This document shows positions 24,260 to 37,720 of a stretch of 64,000 bases of DNA, piece after piece. Under the pieces are notes generated by a model. That model did not search any database. It worked only from the letters and a program-made list of their open reading frames with translations, and was not told where the DNA came from. How positions within the stretch are numbered: position 1 is the first letter of the stretch; every line of letters starts with the position of its first letter. This DNA is from Anseranas semipalmata (taxonomy: Eukaryota > Chordata > Aves > Anseriformes > Anseranatidae), in contig VXAA01001139.1 in assembly GCA_013399115.1 (NCBI GenBank), positions 56,963-120,962 on the forward strand. Direction: 5' to 3'. The translations under genes were made by a program, and so were the position numbers.

Positions 24260-27200
24260 GTAATATGAACAGTGTCAGCTTTGCTGTAAATTTTGAATGG
24301 GCTTTAAGCTTTCATGTTGAGAAAGAATTTTCTCCATAGCACTCCTCTTCTGATCATCCTGTTTAAAACCATGTTCAAACAGTATATAGAGAAAAAGTTG
24401 AGTAGTTTACAAGTACTCTTTACAACAGTATCTTCCTTTCATATGCACATATTTAATTTTAAAATCTGGAAGTCTTGCAGCCGTATCCCAGACGAAGTAT
24501 AAGTTGCCATAAAACGTTCTTTAGAAATGCTCACTACCATCACAAACTGCTTATGGGTTAGGATATGCTGTGATTAATATAGCAGACAATTATTTGTTGA
24601 TCTTTCCTTTCTGTCCAGTCTGGAGGTCTGATGGAAAACAACTTTTCAGTCAGTCATCACCCTAGCTAGTCTGAGGTTTTCCTTGCTAAGAGTGTAATTA
24701 CAATGGCAATTCTCTCTATTCACATTTTTTAGTTTGTCACAGACACAAAAACATTTCTAGCATGGTAAGGGATAGTCTAACTATGATTTCATTCAAGTGT
24801 CTCAAGCATCTGAATACTTTGTACATTTTCAGCAGCTTAAAAAAAGACGCAGTGTAGTCGTTGCTATGTTTTCTATTGATTGCTTGCTTCGGTATAAATT
24901 ATTCGATAAGACATTTTATTCACTTCAGGCAGGAGTGTGGACTAAAAACAAGGTACTAGCATTCTGAAAAAAAGTGTCCTTTTTCTGTCATAGCTGTATA
25001 GATCAAGAAGAAAAATGAAGAAACCCAGAATACCTTTTCATTTGTTTCTTTGGAACAAGTGCAACAATATTTGATGCATCAGACAATGCCAGGGACACTT
25101 AAGGTCAGTGATGTGAGTCTGAATCTGAAGACAAAGCAGCAGAATAGCAATGACAAGCCCCTTTTGTGCTGCACAGGTATGAAGGTTACCAAATTATAGA
25201 CTTGCCAGTGGTCATCGTCCATTCTTAATTACAAGGGAGGCACATACATCATTTAATTCCAGGTATTTGGAGTCAGGCTCACTATATAGTCAATGATAGA
25301 GGTATACTCTGTATTTCAGTGTTCTGAATAGTTTTGGGGAGGAGTATCACTCTTCCCCTTAGCTGTCAAAGCTATCTCCTAACTCAGGCATGTGCAAAGT
25401 GTAAAGTTAGATGGAGCTGATACTCCCAGCAGTTCTGGGTTGCATTTCTGGTTTAGAAACACCATTTTGCAGAGAGCATCTGCCATCAGAAACAGCGTCA
25501 TTTCAACACCCATGTCTGCCTCGTTGTATTGGCTTGCTGTTGTCATGCTGCCATCCCTCTCTTCAGTGTCTTCAAAGCAGCCTCTGAAGCTTTTGCCAGG
25601 ATCCTTTAGACAACAGTTTACATAAAAACATGAAGCTGCAATACTGTCTTCCATAAAAAGCTGCAGCTCTCAGTCCTGGTCATTAGACTACCTGCCCTCA
25701 ATGCTTAATAACAAAAACCATCTCTGTGCCTGGCTTATTGCTAGGAAACACTTTTTATTTCCTGCTCTTGCTAATTATTGGCAGTGAATGCTACTTTCTG
25801 TGAGTACATTTTGTGACCGATTTGAGGCATTTGCATTTGTTTTTCTGCTGCACATGCAGAGTTGTGGAAAGTTAGATAATAATGAAATTCTCAGTAAAAG
25901 AAAGACAACAGTTGAGCTATTCGGCAGCGATAAGCCAGCTTTAATACTGACCTGAGGTTACTGATTAGCTGCAGTTTTTGTTCTCTTCAGTGGATATTTG
26001 TGAATGGCTTGAATACTGCCTCTTCAGGCTGTGTCTGTGACTGGATGAAATTGCTCTGCCATCTCAGGCAGCTGATGTCAGGTGTCTTGGGAGTTGGGTA
26101 TGGAAAAGCTAAGTGCTTCAGCACTGGCTGCAGTATTAATTGCTGATGTGGCCAGGTTTTCCATGAACAGCAAAATAACGAGTTTTGAGTAATACAGCTG
26201 AAAAGATCCGTTGTTATTTAAAATAATTTGTGATGTATTTATTATACATCTCTCTGATGAAGCAAAAAAATGAAGTCCCTCTGAAAGGCATTTCATTATT
26301 TACCTTTGATAGACAAAGGAAGCAAGTAAGATGCTGAGGCAAACCTGTGAGGTTTATGCAAGTTATCAGCTATTGCATTCTAATGTGAAAGCTTAGTGAA
26401 AAAGTCCGTTTGCTTGGTTCATATATGATCCTTTCTACTTGCGAGCCTTATGCTTGGAGATCTTTGCTAAATGAACATTTTTGCACATAGAATAAAGACT
26501 AAAATTGTGTAATAACAAAAAAGTAGTAAGATCTGTGTCTCAAAGCATTTAAACTAGTCAATGTTTAGTATTTTGTCACAATAACACTTCAGTTAAGCAA
26601 GGCAAGCTACATTCGCCGGGATAGAAAACTGTAACAGAGACAAGGAGATGCTGACAGTGATGGGAAGCATCATACCTCACAAGCTGAAGTTTTCATAAGT
26701 CTCCTGAACAGATAGAAGACCCTGCTATAGTCTTCTCTAAATGGCTTGAATGATAGAGATGTGCATTCTGTCATAGAATAGAGAGAGTAATTTTGTCTGT
26801 GCAGGAACCAGAGAAAGATATTTCTGTTTGTGGAGGAAGAGAAGCACCAGTGTATCTAGCCAGTGTCTGAACTTAATAGGCTTTTGTAATTTTGATTGAG
26901 CAGTTTCCATTGATAGATGGGGTTGTCAGAGACTTTTGACAGTTTCTCAGGATGCTTCCTTACCACAGTCAGACTCAACATCTGAGCTGAGCTGAAATGA
27001 AGCCAACTGCTTGATGTTCTGCAGTGTGCTGGGTTTGACAGGTACTGTCTTCACCCAGCTTTAAGCCAAGAAAACCATATAACTGCCAGCTTTGCAACAG
27101 CACTGTAGTTCAGGTATCATCTCAGAAATTTCCACTGTGGTTAGGAATTACTTACAAATTGGTGAGCAGAAGAATTTAGTTTGAATATTGGATAACCCCA

Positions 27201-29361
27201 TCTCTGCTGGGAAGATTGCCTGCTGTATTCCATCAAGCCCTTTGGACAATGATCAGAAAAAAAAAAAAAAACAAATCAAAACAAAAAAACAGCACAGAAG
27301 GAGAGTGTTCTTTCCCTCTGCCAAGGGAGTCAGCAGCCCCCTGTGATCATTGGGATGGATGACCTTGAACAAATAGAGCAAAGCTGTAAAGAATGAGGGA
27401 AGCAGTTGGCTCAGGAGAATGTGGTGTCCTGAAAACTCACTCCCAAAGAAAAGAGGGGGCAGAAGTTTGGAAACACTGATGTTCTTGAGAAACAGAGGCG
27501 GGAGGAGACTGGGTGTGGGCTCTGAACTTTGGATGGATGTTGTGTACATCTATCCAGACAGAGGGCCTTCTTCAGTTGCATGAATGCATCTAGTGCTGTC
27601 CTTGTAGCCAGAAAAGGTGTTCAAGAGATCTTCATGTGGTCAGTGCAGACCTAGAACCTGATATCTGGGATCACCTGTTCTTAGCTGGAGAGTTTGAGGA
27701 AGGGAGCAACTGCCATGTGAAATCCCCTGTATGTGGGGTAAGTGTCCCACTCCATACTGCAGTGTGCAGCATAGCAGGGACTGACATCGTGATCTCAGAG
27801 GGACTAGAGCCAGTCATGAATTTCTTTTTAATAGGCTTAGATGTACACTGAACACCTCCAGAATGATAAGGTGTTGACAGCCTCTCTGGGACATTATAAT
27901 CCAAAACAAATGCAACTTTTTTCTGAGGCCTGTGGCTTAATACAACAGACAGCACACTAAGGGCTATTTGGTTTGCACTCTGGAACTATCATGTCTGATA
28001 TAGGGAAGGATCCTTAAGGATAAGCCCTGCAAAATGCAATTTTTATGGAGCTGTAGTAAGTAAAGCTCTACAATTAAATGTTTCAAGGCTTTACAGTAGC
28101 ACTGGTGACTTGGAGGAGAGCTCTGTTCTTCCAGCAAGACATAAGCGTTGGTGTATGGATCAGGATCCGAACTTAGCTGAGCTCAGGAGATGTCCATGTC
28201 AAGTGGTTTGCTGTAGGACTGTGCTGATGCTATTTCTGTTGCAACTGGCTAACTGTCCTTCCCACAGCCAGTGGTGGTGAAAGGAAGTGTTGTGGTCAGA
28301 AAGCCTCACATAACACCAATAGTTATGGATTACCGCTCTTCACTTCACCTTTCACCTTTCATTAGGTGTTTCCACACCAGGCAGGCGTTATGTGTTTATT
28401 CCCTTCTCAAAAGCATCGAATGTTGATCACTGCTGGAGGAGGTGTGAGACAAAGATGGATATAACAGTGGTTTAATCTAGGAAGCTACATCTCATGTTTC
28501 AAAATATCAGTGAGTCTGTGGTCATTTTTACTCTAACTTTCTTCTGACTTTAGTTAGTCATCTGTTTGGTTTCTTGTTCCACACCTGATGGAACACAGAG
28601 GGAGGCTTTGTTTTGGACTGACATTAAAGTGCCATAAAAGATTAACTACGGAAAAGCTGCCCTCCATTGTTTACTGAAGTGTAGTATCACTGAAACTGTA
28701 AATGTTAGGTAAAACATTTTCCAAACTGTGATCTTTAACAAATCTTGGTAAACACCAGTGACTCCAGTTTATGTTGGTCTGTAAAATCTAAAGGCAAGGG
28801 TTTGATTTGTCTAAGAAAGAAAGGTATTTACACATAGGAAATAAACTCTACAGGTACCTCATCAGAGGACAGAATGATTTGAGAGAAAGGTCCAATGGGT
28901 TTTTATGATGTGTGTGTTACTGTTGGTACCCACAAGCTTATATTAACACACGCCAGGTGTAGTCTGAGAGACTGGCAATTTTGAGGATTTTTTTGCTCAA
29001 GAGCCAGGGATAAAACTAAAAACATGCAGTGTGCTTTATTGCATCTTTAAAGCTCTGTCTTCACACCTCTGATGCCAATCCTTAGCACTGGCTCCAAGCC
29101 TGACCTTGAGTGAGTTATTTCATCACTAAGTACTTTCAGAATCATAGATCAAATGTGTCATAATCATTGCCAAGTGTTATTAAGTCAGGTTTCTGCTTAT
29201 GATTGGATGATTTGGTATACTGAGACCTTCCAAGGGTGTTTACGATTCTGTGCTGGAACTCTCCATTCCTATCTTGGCTGCAGTGCATAAAGGCAGAATT
29301 TTTATATTGCAGAAATTAATGAAAGTAATATTGCCTGGCTTCCTGCTGAAACATTACACTT
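24260..29361. other. Intron-like stretch
   Basis: No gene I can support. A possible exon at about 27699-27750 (good acceptor TGTTCTTAG, GTAAGT donor) breaks the phase of the chain. A plus and a minus frame overlap at 25379-25654, and a poly-A precedes 27280. Confidence 0.4.
29082..29140 (+). mobile_element. MIR-like fossil (sense)
   Basis: GACCTTGAGTGAGTTATTTCA resembles the MIR core GACCTTGGGCAAGTTACTT, with a diverged 5' flank. Short and old, identified by eye only. Confidence 0.33.
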
Positions 29362-29546
29362 AGAATCATAGAATCACAGAATGGTTGGGGTTGGAAGAGA
29401 CCTTAAAGACCATCTAGTTCCAACCCCCTGCATGGGCAGGGACGTCTCTAGATCAGGTTGCCCAAAGCCCCATCTACCCTGGCCTTGAACACTTCCAGGG
29501 CATTCACAGCTTCTCTGGGCAACCTGTTCCAGCGCCTCACCACCCA
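29362..29546 (-). mobile_element. CR1 LINE 3' end
   Basis: Starts with AGAATCATAGAATCACAGAA (reverse of the octamer tail) and GGTTGGAAGAGACCTTAAAG, then the 3' UTR, and ends within the last codons of ORF2 (frame RRWNRLPREAVNALEVFKAR). This is a short 5'-truncated copy of the same group as 4713-5000 and 45839-47036. Confidence 0.96.
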
Positions 29547-30189
29547 CCACTGCAGTAACTGGCGACAGGGAAAAGAGTGAAAAGATGGTTGGTACCAATT
29601 CATAGGGTTGTCAGTATGGTTGGAACAGCTTATATACAGAATCTGTACCAATATGATGCGATTATCCTGCACTCTGTATTACTAGTGAAACGGGTAGAAG
29701 AAAGACAGCTTTGAAAGCTGTAACACTAGCAAAAATGTGGCAACATTCATGTGAAAGGTACTAAAGAGAGAGTGGGAATCCCAAAGTGAACAAGTTTGAG
29801 GATCACCAGGGTATTTTTCTACAGTGGAATCGCAGTATTGCTGGTCGTATCACTACCCATAGCCAGGAGAAGATTGTGCAGTTTGTCCGGAGTGTCCCAA
29901 TACCACTGCACTGTGTTTGCAGTGACAAGTAGCATTTGCTTCTGCTTCCCAGGGGTGCTCTGGCAACATGAATCAGCCTGTGCTCCATGTGTCGTCTTAG
30001 CTTGCTTTGTTGCTAGGAGTGCCTTCGATTTGAGATGAATTTCTAGACAGTTGTGTTTCAAGTGATCTCATGATGTCCTACTCTTGCTTCCCCTCCACTG
30101 GGTCTGGGTGAATAGCACCGTCTAAACCCATTCCTCTCTACACCTGGAGACTCCTGTACTGCCAGCTGAGTAGTTGGGTCAGTTTTCAG

Positions 30190-30252
30190 TTGACAGAAAG
30201 CCAGCAGGAGACAGCAGCTTCAGTTACCACGCTCCATCTGTAACTCCCACAG
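30190..30252 (+). CDS. Candidate coding exon
   Basis: The acceptor GGTCAGTTTTCAG precedes 30190 and CCCACAG is followed by GTAATG at 30253. The 63-base block is open in phase 1 in and phase 1 out, compatible with 24197-24259, while one other frame has a stop. The peptide DRKPAGDSSFSYHAPSVTPT is polar and looks like disordered linker. Function unknown. Confidence 0.3.
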
Positions 30253-32123
30253 GTAATGCTAAATCCTGTCCTGGGCCTGCTTAGTTCACAAAGACTCATC
30301 CTGTGACCATTTTTTTCCGCAAGAAGACCTAAAAAACCAAACACACAAAGGGATAAGGTTAAAAATCAAACACCCTCTCCCTAACCTTGAGATCACAAAG
30401 CTGTCAAGGCTGGGCCCTCACACCATGCCAACTAATCCCATTCTGTTGTCCATTTCCTGGCATTTTCATGTGTCATGTTTAGTTTCCCTGTAATGCCATG
30501 CAGCAACAGTAAATTATAAAATTAGTAAGCTATTTGAATGAGAAAGCATTCTACAGTGCATGATTTATAATGTACAGGCTTAAGAATGATACAACCGTGC
30601 AAGAAATGCTTTGCATAACACAGGTTACACTACACCTCCACAGGATAATTGCACGTTCCATGAGTGCTGCAGGGAGGGCAGGTGCATACCTACAAGGCTC
30701 TTTGCCACATCTCTCTTCCGCAATGTTGATATGTCATGTCATGCTGCTGATGTCTTAGTCACAGGGTCTGTCAGAAGTTTCGAGAGCGTCAGAATTCCCA
30801 TGTAACCAATGTGACATTGACTGTAGCTTTTGTATGACTTTGGAAAATTAAGGGAGGGTTTTCATGATATGTGTTGTGTGACCTAAGAAGTCCAGCCGAA
30901 GTTTCCATCTAGTCAACTCTCTCTACCATCTGCTGAGCCATCTGGTGACAATAACATAAAATTACTATCAGAGAGGACTCTTGAATAACAAAAGCAGAAA
31001 AATCAAATTGATATACAGAGAAACAAACAATGCTTCATCTGTATTTTCATAAATTAAGCAAAAAAGAGAGAAGCAAGGTAAAACATGATGTGGAGATTTT
31101 TCTGATATTTTCACACCCCCTATGAGTTTATCTAACTTGAATTAAAGGGGAAACAATAGGTCTTTTATACTTCAGTTGAAAGGGAAATGAGAACACTTCA
31201 GACTGCACTCAGTAAGGCATGCCCTGTGCCTGTGTCCTGTTCTGTCAGACTGTATTTGGAGGCTGAGGTGTTCTTTTTACGAATGAGACCCACAGCTGTG
31301 AAAGCTGAGAAGCATCCTGAGGTTGTTCATTAACACCAGACTCAGCCAGGGGAAGTTCCTTGTTAGTATTTGCCATGAACTGAAACTAATGGGCAACCCC
31401 ACAGTTTCAAATGGAATTTAAACATGTATTCTGTTTCAGTATAACTTCATTCCCATTGTAATTATCAACTGCTTAACTTTTTACTTGAAGCAAAAAATCA
31501 TGATCCTTTTTTTTCTTAAAGTTGGTCTTACAGTTAAGACTGGTAGTAAGATGAGCTGGCAGTCTTTCTATTTTTTGGGGGGGTAGATTAGTACACCCCA
31601 AAAATATGTATCACACAAAATGTCTTTTGGGAAGTTCAACACTTTCCTCAAAGCTAGAAGAGCAAGGTTAAGGCAACAACGTAATCCCTTTTGTAAAATT
31701 TTTGACGACCAGCCAGAAGCAGAGAAGCAGCTCACAGCTCAAAGATTACTTGAAATTTGAGGGAGCTATGTTGTCCCCAAGATTTAGACACTCTCCTACA
31801 CAATTACACTCTCCACTTTATATTGTTTTGTATATGTTAACTTATGTAAGTGTCTATGTGCTATTTACATGCCCTCCTGTTTTCTTTTTATTCTGAACTA
31901 AAATTTCTTTCGGGCATAAAATAAAGTTTTCATCAGGGAATGGCTGTTTCTGCTGGGAAAAATCAAACCAGCAAAGAGTTTCTTCAGTATGACAGTCATT
32001 TTCTGTGGGTAGTTACGTCCATGACTGTGACCGATATTAGAGACACTGAAGGCAAAGAAAAAAATCACCCTTAAAAATAAGTCAGCTACTCAATTCCCTG
32101 ACTTCACATGATATTTCACAATA

Positions 32124-33255
32124 GGGTGCTCAGGGTTTGGTCCGGCTGGGGCTTGAGAACACCCAAGGGCAGAGATGGCACAATCTTTCTGGGAAACCTG
32201 CTCCACTGCTGGTTGTCCTTGTGGTGAGAATGTTTTCCATCTCCAGCTTATGCCTGTTACTTCTCACCCCCTGCCAGGCACCACCGTGAAGAGCCCATCC
32301 CTGCCCCCTCTATTGCCTCCCTGCAGGTACTGGGGTGCTGTTAGGTTCCTCAGGGCCATCTCTGCTGCAAAGGCATGTTCTGCCCACGCTGCCCTGGGCA
32401 CTGCTGACCCTTGTTGCTAATGAGGCACATGGCTGGGCCCTGCTCAGCTTGCTGCCTGCCAGGACGCAGGGCCTTCTCCATGGAGGTGACCCCGTCCCCG
32501 CTGATATCTGTGCCAGGGCTCTGCCTGCCCTGGTCCCAGTTGCATGGGGGTCCTGTCAGCCCCATCCAGGTCCCTCCTGATGTCAGCCCTGCCCTCACGC
32601 GTTATGGACTGGTCCTTGCAACTTGGTGTCATCTGCTAACTTGATGGAACTGCACCCTGTCACCTCATCCGCCTTGTCAGTGATACAGATCTTAAAGAGA
32701 ACAGGTCCCAGGACAGACCTCTGTGGACCCCACTGGTTACCAGCCTCAATGCAGAGTACGACTCATTATCCAGCAGCCTCTGAGGCCTGCCATCCAAGCA
32801 GGTATTTACCCATCTGGCTGCCCACCAGCCCAGGCCGTCATGTCGCAACTTGGATAAAAGAATGTTGTGGGAACAGTGCTGTAGGCCTTGCTAAAGTCAA
32901 GGTAAATGACACACACTGCTATCTCGCCTTGTACACAGTTCCATTTTTTTTTTATCAGAGAGGACACTCAGTTGGTCAGACATAATTTACCCCTAGATAA
33001 TCCATGCCAGCTGTCTGCAATCACATTCTCCTTCATGTGCCCAGAAAAGTGCTTCAGGAGGACTTGCTCCAGCCTCAGTGAGGCGGACTGCCCTGTGACT
33101 GTCCAGTTGTCCTTCTGATCATTTTTGAAGATAGGTGCTGTTTTCCCTTTCTTCAGTTGTTAGGGATCTTTCAAACATTTAAGCAGCCTTGCAAGGGCGT
33201 TGGTCTATTCTCTCAACACTCTTCAATGCAGTCTGTTGGGTCCTACATGTGGAGT
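32124..33255 (-). mobile_element. CR1 LINE, long decayed copy
   Basis: About 1.1 kb of reversed CR1 covering the 3' part of ORF2, including the fingers-palm region (frames with CLDGRPQRLLDNESYSA and LVTSGVHRG). It contains stops and frameshifts and has a short T-run at 32945-32954. The extreme 3' tail is missing at the left end, as in other old-subfamily copies here. The open frames at 32175-32985 are traces of the element. Confidence 0.9.
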
Positions 33256-35356
33256 ATGTACAATCTCAAGCTGTGATTTCAGGCAGACATTAATATGGCT
33301 GTCGAGCAAATAGCCCTGTATCTAAGGTGGCATATCTTCCTCAGTTGAACAGATCTTATAATGAGGCAATATGATAGATCTTAACTCAGGCCATGTTTCT
33401 TTCTTGCAATAGTGGCAGTCATTGCTTGAGCCCTGCTCATTAATGATCCACTGCATGTTGACAGCATGACCTTTCAGAACAACATATAAGAAGAGGAGAC
33501 CAAAGAACAGTTTACAGATCATGTAGGCACACTGTGTTTCACCTGTGAGAGGAAGACAGCAGCTGTGTGGTACTGTCAGCATGCCTGAAGTAGTCAGCTA
33601 AGGTAAAGAATACTTCCCCATCAGATCCCTGCTCTCAAAGGATGCCTATAAAGATGAAGGATTACAGAAGACACTATGAAAAATGGATGACTGGATTTTC
33701 ATTGGATCATTTCTTCCATTCTTGTAGGAGAACGAGGTTGGTAGCACACAACTTTTTATTAAGCTGTTTCGTTAAGCTGTAAGATCATTTCATAATTAAT
33801 TCATAACTAATATGAAAGCTTGGTAGGTTTTCAAGGATTTTACTTCTTAGGAAATTTTGGGCACATTATATTCATTCTTCATTATTATATATCATGTATA
33901 TATGTAGGAATCTGTGTCTGTTTTATATGCATAACATTAAAGGGAAAATCATTTGCAAAGTCTCATTAATACCTAAACCTATAAAAGATGCAGTCTGCCA
34001 CATTTCTTTCTGTTTTTTTCTATGGAGTTCTCTCACTGAATGTCACAGATATCTTTTGCGGTTCTAAGCCTGAGAAGCTGATCTTCGTTTAACGCCGTGA
34101 GAAGAAAGCTTCTCTTACAGGCTTGGAGGCCACCACAGGTATGCCCTGTTGCCCTCACCCTAGATGGGATTCCAGTAGAGAAGCCACTAGCTGCCTTACC
34201 AACCGCCATGGTGGCTTGCATGGGTACCATAGTCTGCCTGGACTCCTTGGTGCCTCTTTTCTCACCATGCAATGAAACCACACTGACCTTGTAAGGGAAT
34301 TGCTTAGATGACATATTGCCAGATGATCCAACAGATTATTTATCTTCCAGCTGCAAAAGGAGCAAGCATAAAACCATCTGGTCCTTCCAGTCAGACCTTG
34401 GGAAAAAGTCATCCCAGCAGCTTGTAAGTCTGCTGATGTGGTTGACAGTTTCCACAGAGAAAACTTGTAATTTGAGCATCCACGGATAGACATCTTGGCA
34501 TCATTCCTGCCCACTGGTCTCAGCCATCTGATATCTCTTCTCCAGCTGTGGCCATTATCTAGCACATCAGATAAAGGCTAAAAAGAAGAATCCATAATAC
34601 ATACAGATGCACATGCTCTTCTTAGGAAAACAAAATCATTCCAGATATTCAGCAGTGTGACTGCATGAACTTTGCAGAGCAACAAATGCTATAGACACAC
34701 TAAGGTGTATCCCTGAAAACTGTCCCCACAGCCCATAGGAAGGTGAACAAAATGATGCAAAGATTCACAGTAATGTGCATCATATCAGTAATACTTGAGA
34801 TGGATAACAAAATAACGGTTTTATAAAAACGCTTTTTCTAGTGCTCTGTTCCCATAGCCACGTGGAACAGACACCACTGCAAAGGTACCAGCAATACAAG
34901 AAGATCCACTTGCTGGAAATCAAAGCTAATCAAACTCAGACTGGAAAAAAGTCATGAATTTTTAACAATGAAGCCGATTAATCACTGAAAATCTCACTTA
35001 CCCTGAGATTATTCATCTCCTCCAGAACTGGAGATCTACTTAAAAGAAGTGCAGAAGTGCTCAAGCAGAAGGTGCAGGCATGATGCAGAAATCGCTGAGT
35101 AATAAGTTTCTCTGAACGTAAAGGAATTACGTTCCTGTCCTGTCTCTCCTCAAAAGTTCTGTGGCAACATCATAGAGCAAAATGCTTCCTCAGTATCACC
35201 TGGTTGCTTTTAAAGACATTACTTTCAGATCAAATGCTACCCAGACAAACTAAATCAATACTTGCTGGTTTACACACAGCTAGGCTAGTAGTGATACTTT
35301 ACAGTAACTGAGATAGGCCACTGCTGCCTTGATTGTGGATGGTAAATACTGCACAG
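33256..35356. other. Noncoding stretch
   Basis: No gene I can support. A 137-codon minus-strand frame (34155-34565) lies in a slightly GC-richer block that could be an unrecognised repeat. It has no family signature I can see. Confidence 0.35.
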
Positions 35357-35391
35357 CAACTGGGACTCACTGCAGGAGTCAAGTGAGTGAG
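35357..35391 (+). CDS. Weak candidate small exon
   Basis: AGTGAGTGAG is followed by a near-perfect GTGAGT donor (35392), and CTGCACAG precedes 35357. Thirty-five bases, phase 1 in and phase 0 out, would link 30190-30252 to 35740-35834 (peptide TGTHCRSQVSE). The acceptor tract is poor, so this is offered mainly because it supplies the phase change. Confidence 0.18.
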
Positions 35392-35739
35392 GTGAGTCAG
35401 TTTAGAAAGCCAAACATAGATAAAACTGTTCACTTATTTGTTTGGTAGGGCTGATTTTCTGTTAGCTTAACTGTGATCAAGCTAGTCTCACAAACACCAA
35501 TAGTGGTGAAAGAGGAGGAAGAAATACTGCAGCAGGGAGAGAAGAGCAGTGCATCTGCATAATTTAACTGCTCTCTTCAGCAGAAAATTAAAGTTCAGCG
35601 GCACCATACCCTGACCCTGGGAGCTATTTTTCATTAAGCTGACGAGGTGGCAAGTTGAATGTGCTTCATCCTTTTTTTGCAGAAGATATGAGTAAGAGCT
35701 GACGTTAATTCTTTAGTGCTTATTGTTTGTATCGCATAG

Positions 35740-35834
35740 GTGGCTCAATGGCCATCCTGTGTCCGTGGCCAAACCCCACCTAGGGATTACCACACACACA
35801 TTGCTAGAGTTGCTTATAATAGATATAATGGCTG
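35740..35834 (+). CDS. Candidate coding exon
   Basis: An acceptor (TTGTTTGTATCGCATAG) precedes 35740 and GGCTG is followed by GTGAGC at 35835. The block is open for 31 codons in phase 0 in and phase 2 out. One of the other two frames has a stop. The peptide begins VAQWPSCVRGQTPPRDYHTH and ends in AYNRYNG. The exit phase agrees with 38429-38479 through a tryptophan codon. Confidence 0.3.
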
Positions 35835-37071
35835 GTGAGCCCCACCCTTTAGTTCTGGCAAGGCAGAGCATATGTAAGGCTTGTCAAATGACATGGCATT
35901 CAGGCACCACAATGACAGGGCAGAGCATAAACAGATAAACAGATAGGCAGATCAATTAGTTTCTATGGCCTCAAATAGCGACACTTATCATGCTGTCTGT
36001 ATATAGGCTAAACATTACCTTAGCTGCTGATCATTTAACAGGAGTGTAAATTAACTATACCTTTTCTCCAGCAGCAAAACGATGGTTGGAGAAGTTCCCC
36101 TCCAACCCTCGTGGCTCATTCCTGCCTCCTGTTGCCATTTCTCAGGATGAGTGATGCAATTGTCAACTTTGCTTCTGAAATTATCTGTGTCTCAAATAGG
36201 AAAAAAAAGTTTATCCTCAACCCAGATCATTTCTGACACCCCCAGACAGCTTCATTGCACAGCCTAGAGGTGTGGGAGGGCCATGAGTGATGAACAGCAG
36301 GGCAGGAGGAATGGGGAGGCAGGAGCTTCTCAGGCAAGCTTCATCATTGGAGTAAATGTATCACTGAGTCATCCCTTTTCTTAGTGATGAGAAAAAAACA
36401 GAAGATACTTAATTGCAGGACAAGCTATCTAAGCATTACCACTGTTTAAATGACTATAATTATAATAATGCATCACAACTCAATACAATACTTCAAATAT
36501 GGCAGCTACACGAAGATAGGCTTGATGGCTGTGTGCTTTCCCAGTGTGCAGTATTGTCAGTTGGTATGCCATATAGTTGTCCTGTCTTTCCATTATCCCG
36601 TGAGTTTTACTTTCTTGCTTTGTTACAGAATTTTTTTCTTCCCCGGAGTATTTAGGAAAGTACCTATCTCAGCTATTTTACTTCTCGGTTCAGAGTTAGG
36701 GACTGCCTCTTCCTTTTCATTATCTCTCAGTCTTGATGTGTTTCCCATAGCTGTCTTTCTGCTTTTGTTATGTATGAGCTCTGTTCATACTTGGTTGGAA
36801 TCACTTCTCTATTTAAATAAAATGTATGTTCTTAGACATGTCTTTAAATGTGAAAGTCTGCAGTGTAAACTACGGAATACACTGTGCATGTTTTCTTCAT
36901 ACCTACTAAAAAATTGAATCTTCAAGTCAGGACATTTTTGAACACCATACAGGGCTATACATTAGTATTGTAGAGACCTGTAGGATCGTTTCACATGTAA
37001 GGGCTGTTTTTTTTTCTGGTTGCAAAAGGAATTGAGAAGTGGCTTTGGTAACAATATCAGCTAATGGTCAA

Positions 37072-37292
37072 NNNNNNNNNNNNNNNNNNNNNNNNNNNNN
37101 NNNNNNNNNNNNNNNNNNNNNNNNNNNNNNNNNNNNNNNNNNNNNNNNNNNNNNNNNNNNNNNNNNNNNNNNNNNNNNNNNNNNNNNNNNNNNNNNNNNN
37201 NNNNNNNNNNNNNNNNNNNNNNNNNNNNNNNNNNNNNNNNNNNNNNNNNNNNNNNNNNNNNNNNNNNNNNNNNNNNNNNNNNNNNNNNNNNN
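37072..37292. other. Assembly gap (221 N)
   Basis: A run of N whose right edge lies inside a CR1 copy, so the repeat probably caused the assembly break. Frames that cross it are meaningless. Confidence 0.99.
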
Positions 37293-37535
37293 GACAGGGG
37301 AGGGTCAGGCTGGGTGTCAGGAAAAGGTTCTTCACCGAGAGGGTGGTCGGGCACTGGCACAGGCTCCCCAGGGCAGTGGTCACAGCACCAGGCCTGTCGG
37401 AGTTCAAGAAGCGTTTGGACAACGCTCTCAGACACAGGGTTTGATTTTTGGGTGGTCCTGTGTGGAGCCAGGAGTTGGACTCGAGATCCATGTGGGTCTC
37501 TTCCAACTGCGGATATTCTGTGATTCTGTGATTCT
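37293..37535 (+). mobile_element. CR1 LINE 3' fragment, cut by the gap
   Basis: ORF2 end (frame KRFFTERVVGHWHRLPRAVV) followed by the 3' UTR with GGTCCTGTGTGGAGCCAGGAG and two TGTGATTC units at the end. Same subfamily as the reversed copy at 8061-8283. The true 5' end is hidden in the gap. Confidence 0.95.
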
Positions 37536-37697
37536 GATGCAGACCTCAGCTCCAGGACTTGATACACTTGTATGCAAGTACACTCCAAGACTTGCTTCCC
37601 CCTTGTAAAGCTACACAGTTAGTCTCTCAGGTGTTAATCCTGGTAAGTACTGTAGTACAGTATCATCCTAAGAGAGTAACTGAGTGACTTTGATTGC

Positions 37698-37720
37698 TTT
37701 TTTTTTTTTTTTTTTTTTTT
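37698..37720. repeat. T23 homopolymer
   Basis: Uninterrupted run of 23 T between GC and CCGAAG. Confidence 0.95.

Noticed and set aside
24748..24765. Possible tiny exon before GTAAGG near 24766
   Set aside because: Too short to judge and its phase does not fit the chain.
27699..27750. Possible exon with good acceptor and GTAAGT donor
   Set aside because: Its phase (1 in, 0 out) breaks the join to 30190-30252; kept out of the chain.
34155..34565. 137-codon minus-strand frame in a GC-richer block
   Set aside because: No motif and both strands are open; composition alone can explain it.
37039..37608. Frames of 126-189 codons across the gap
   Set aside because: Most of each is N; the remainder is CR1.
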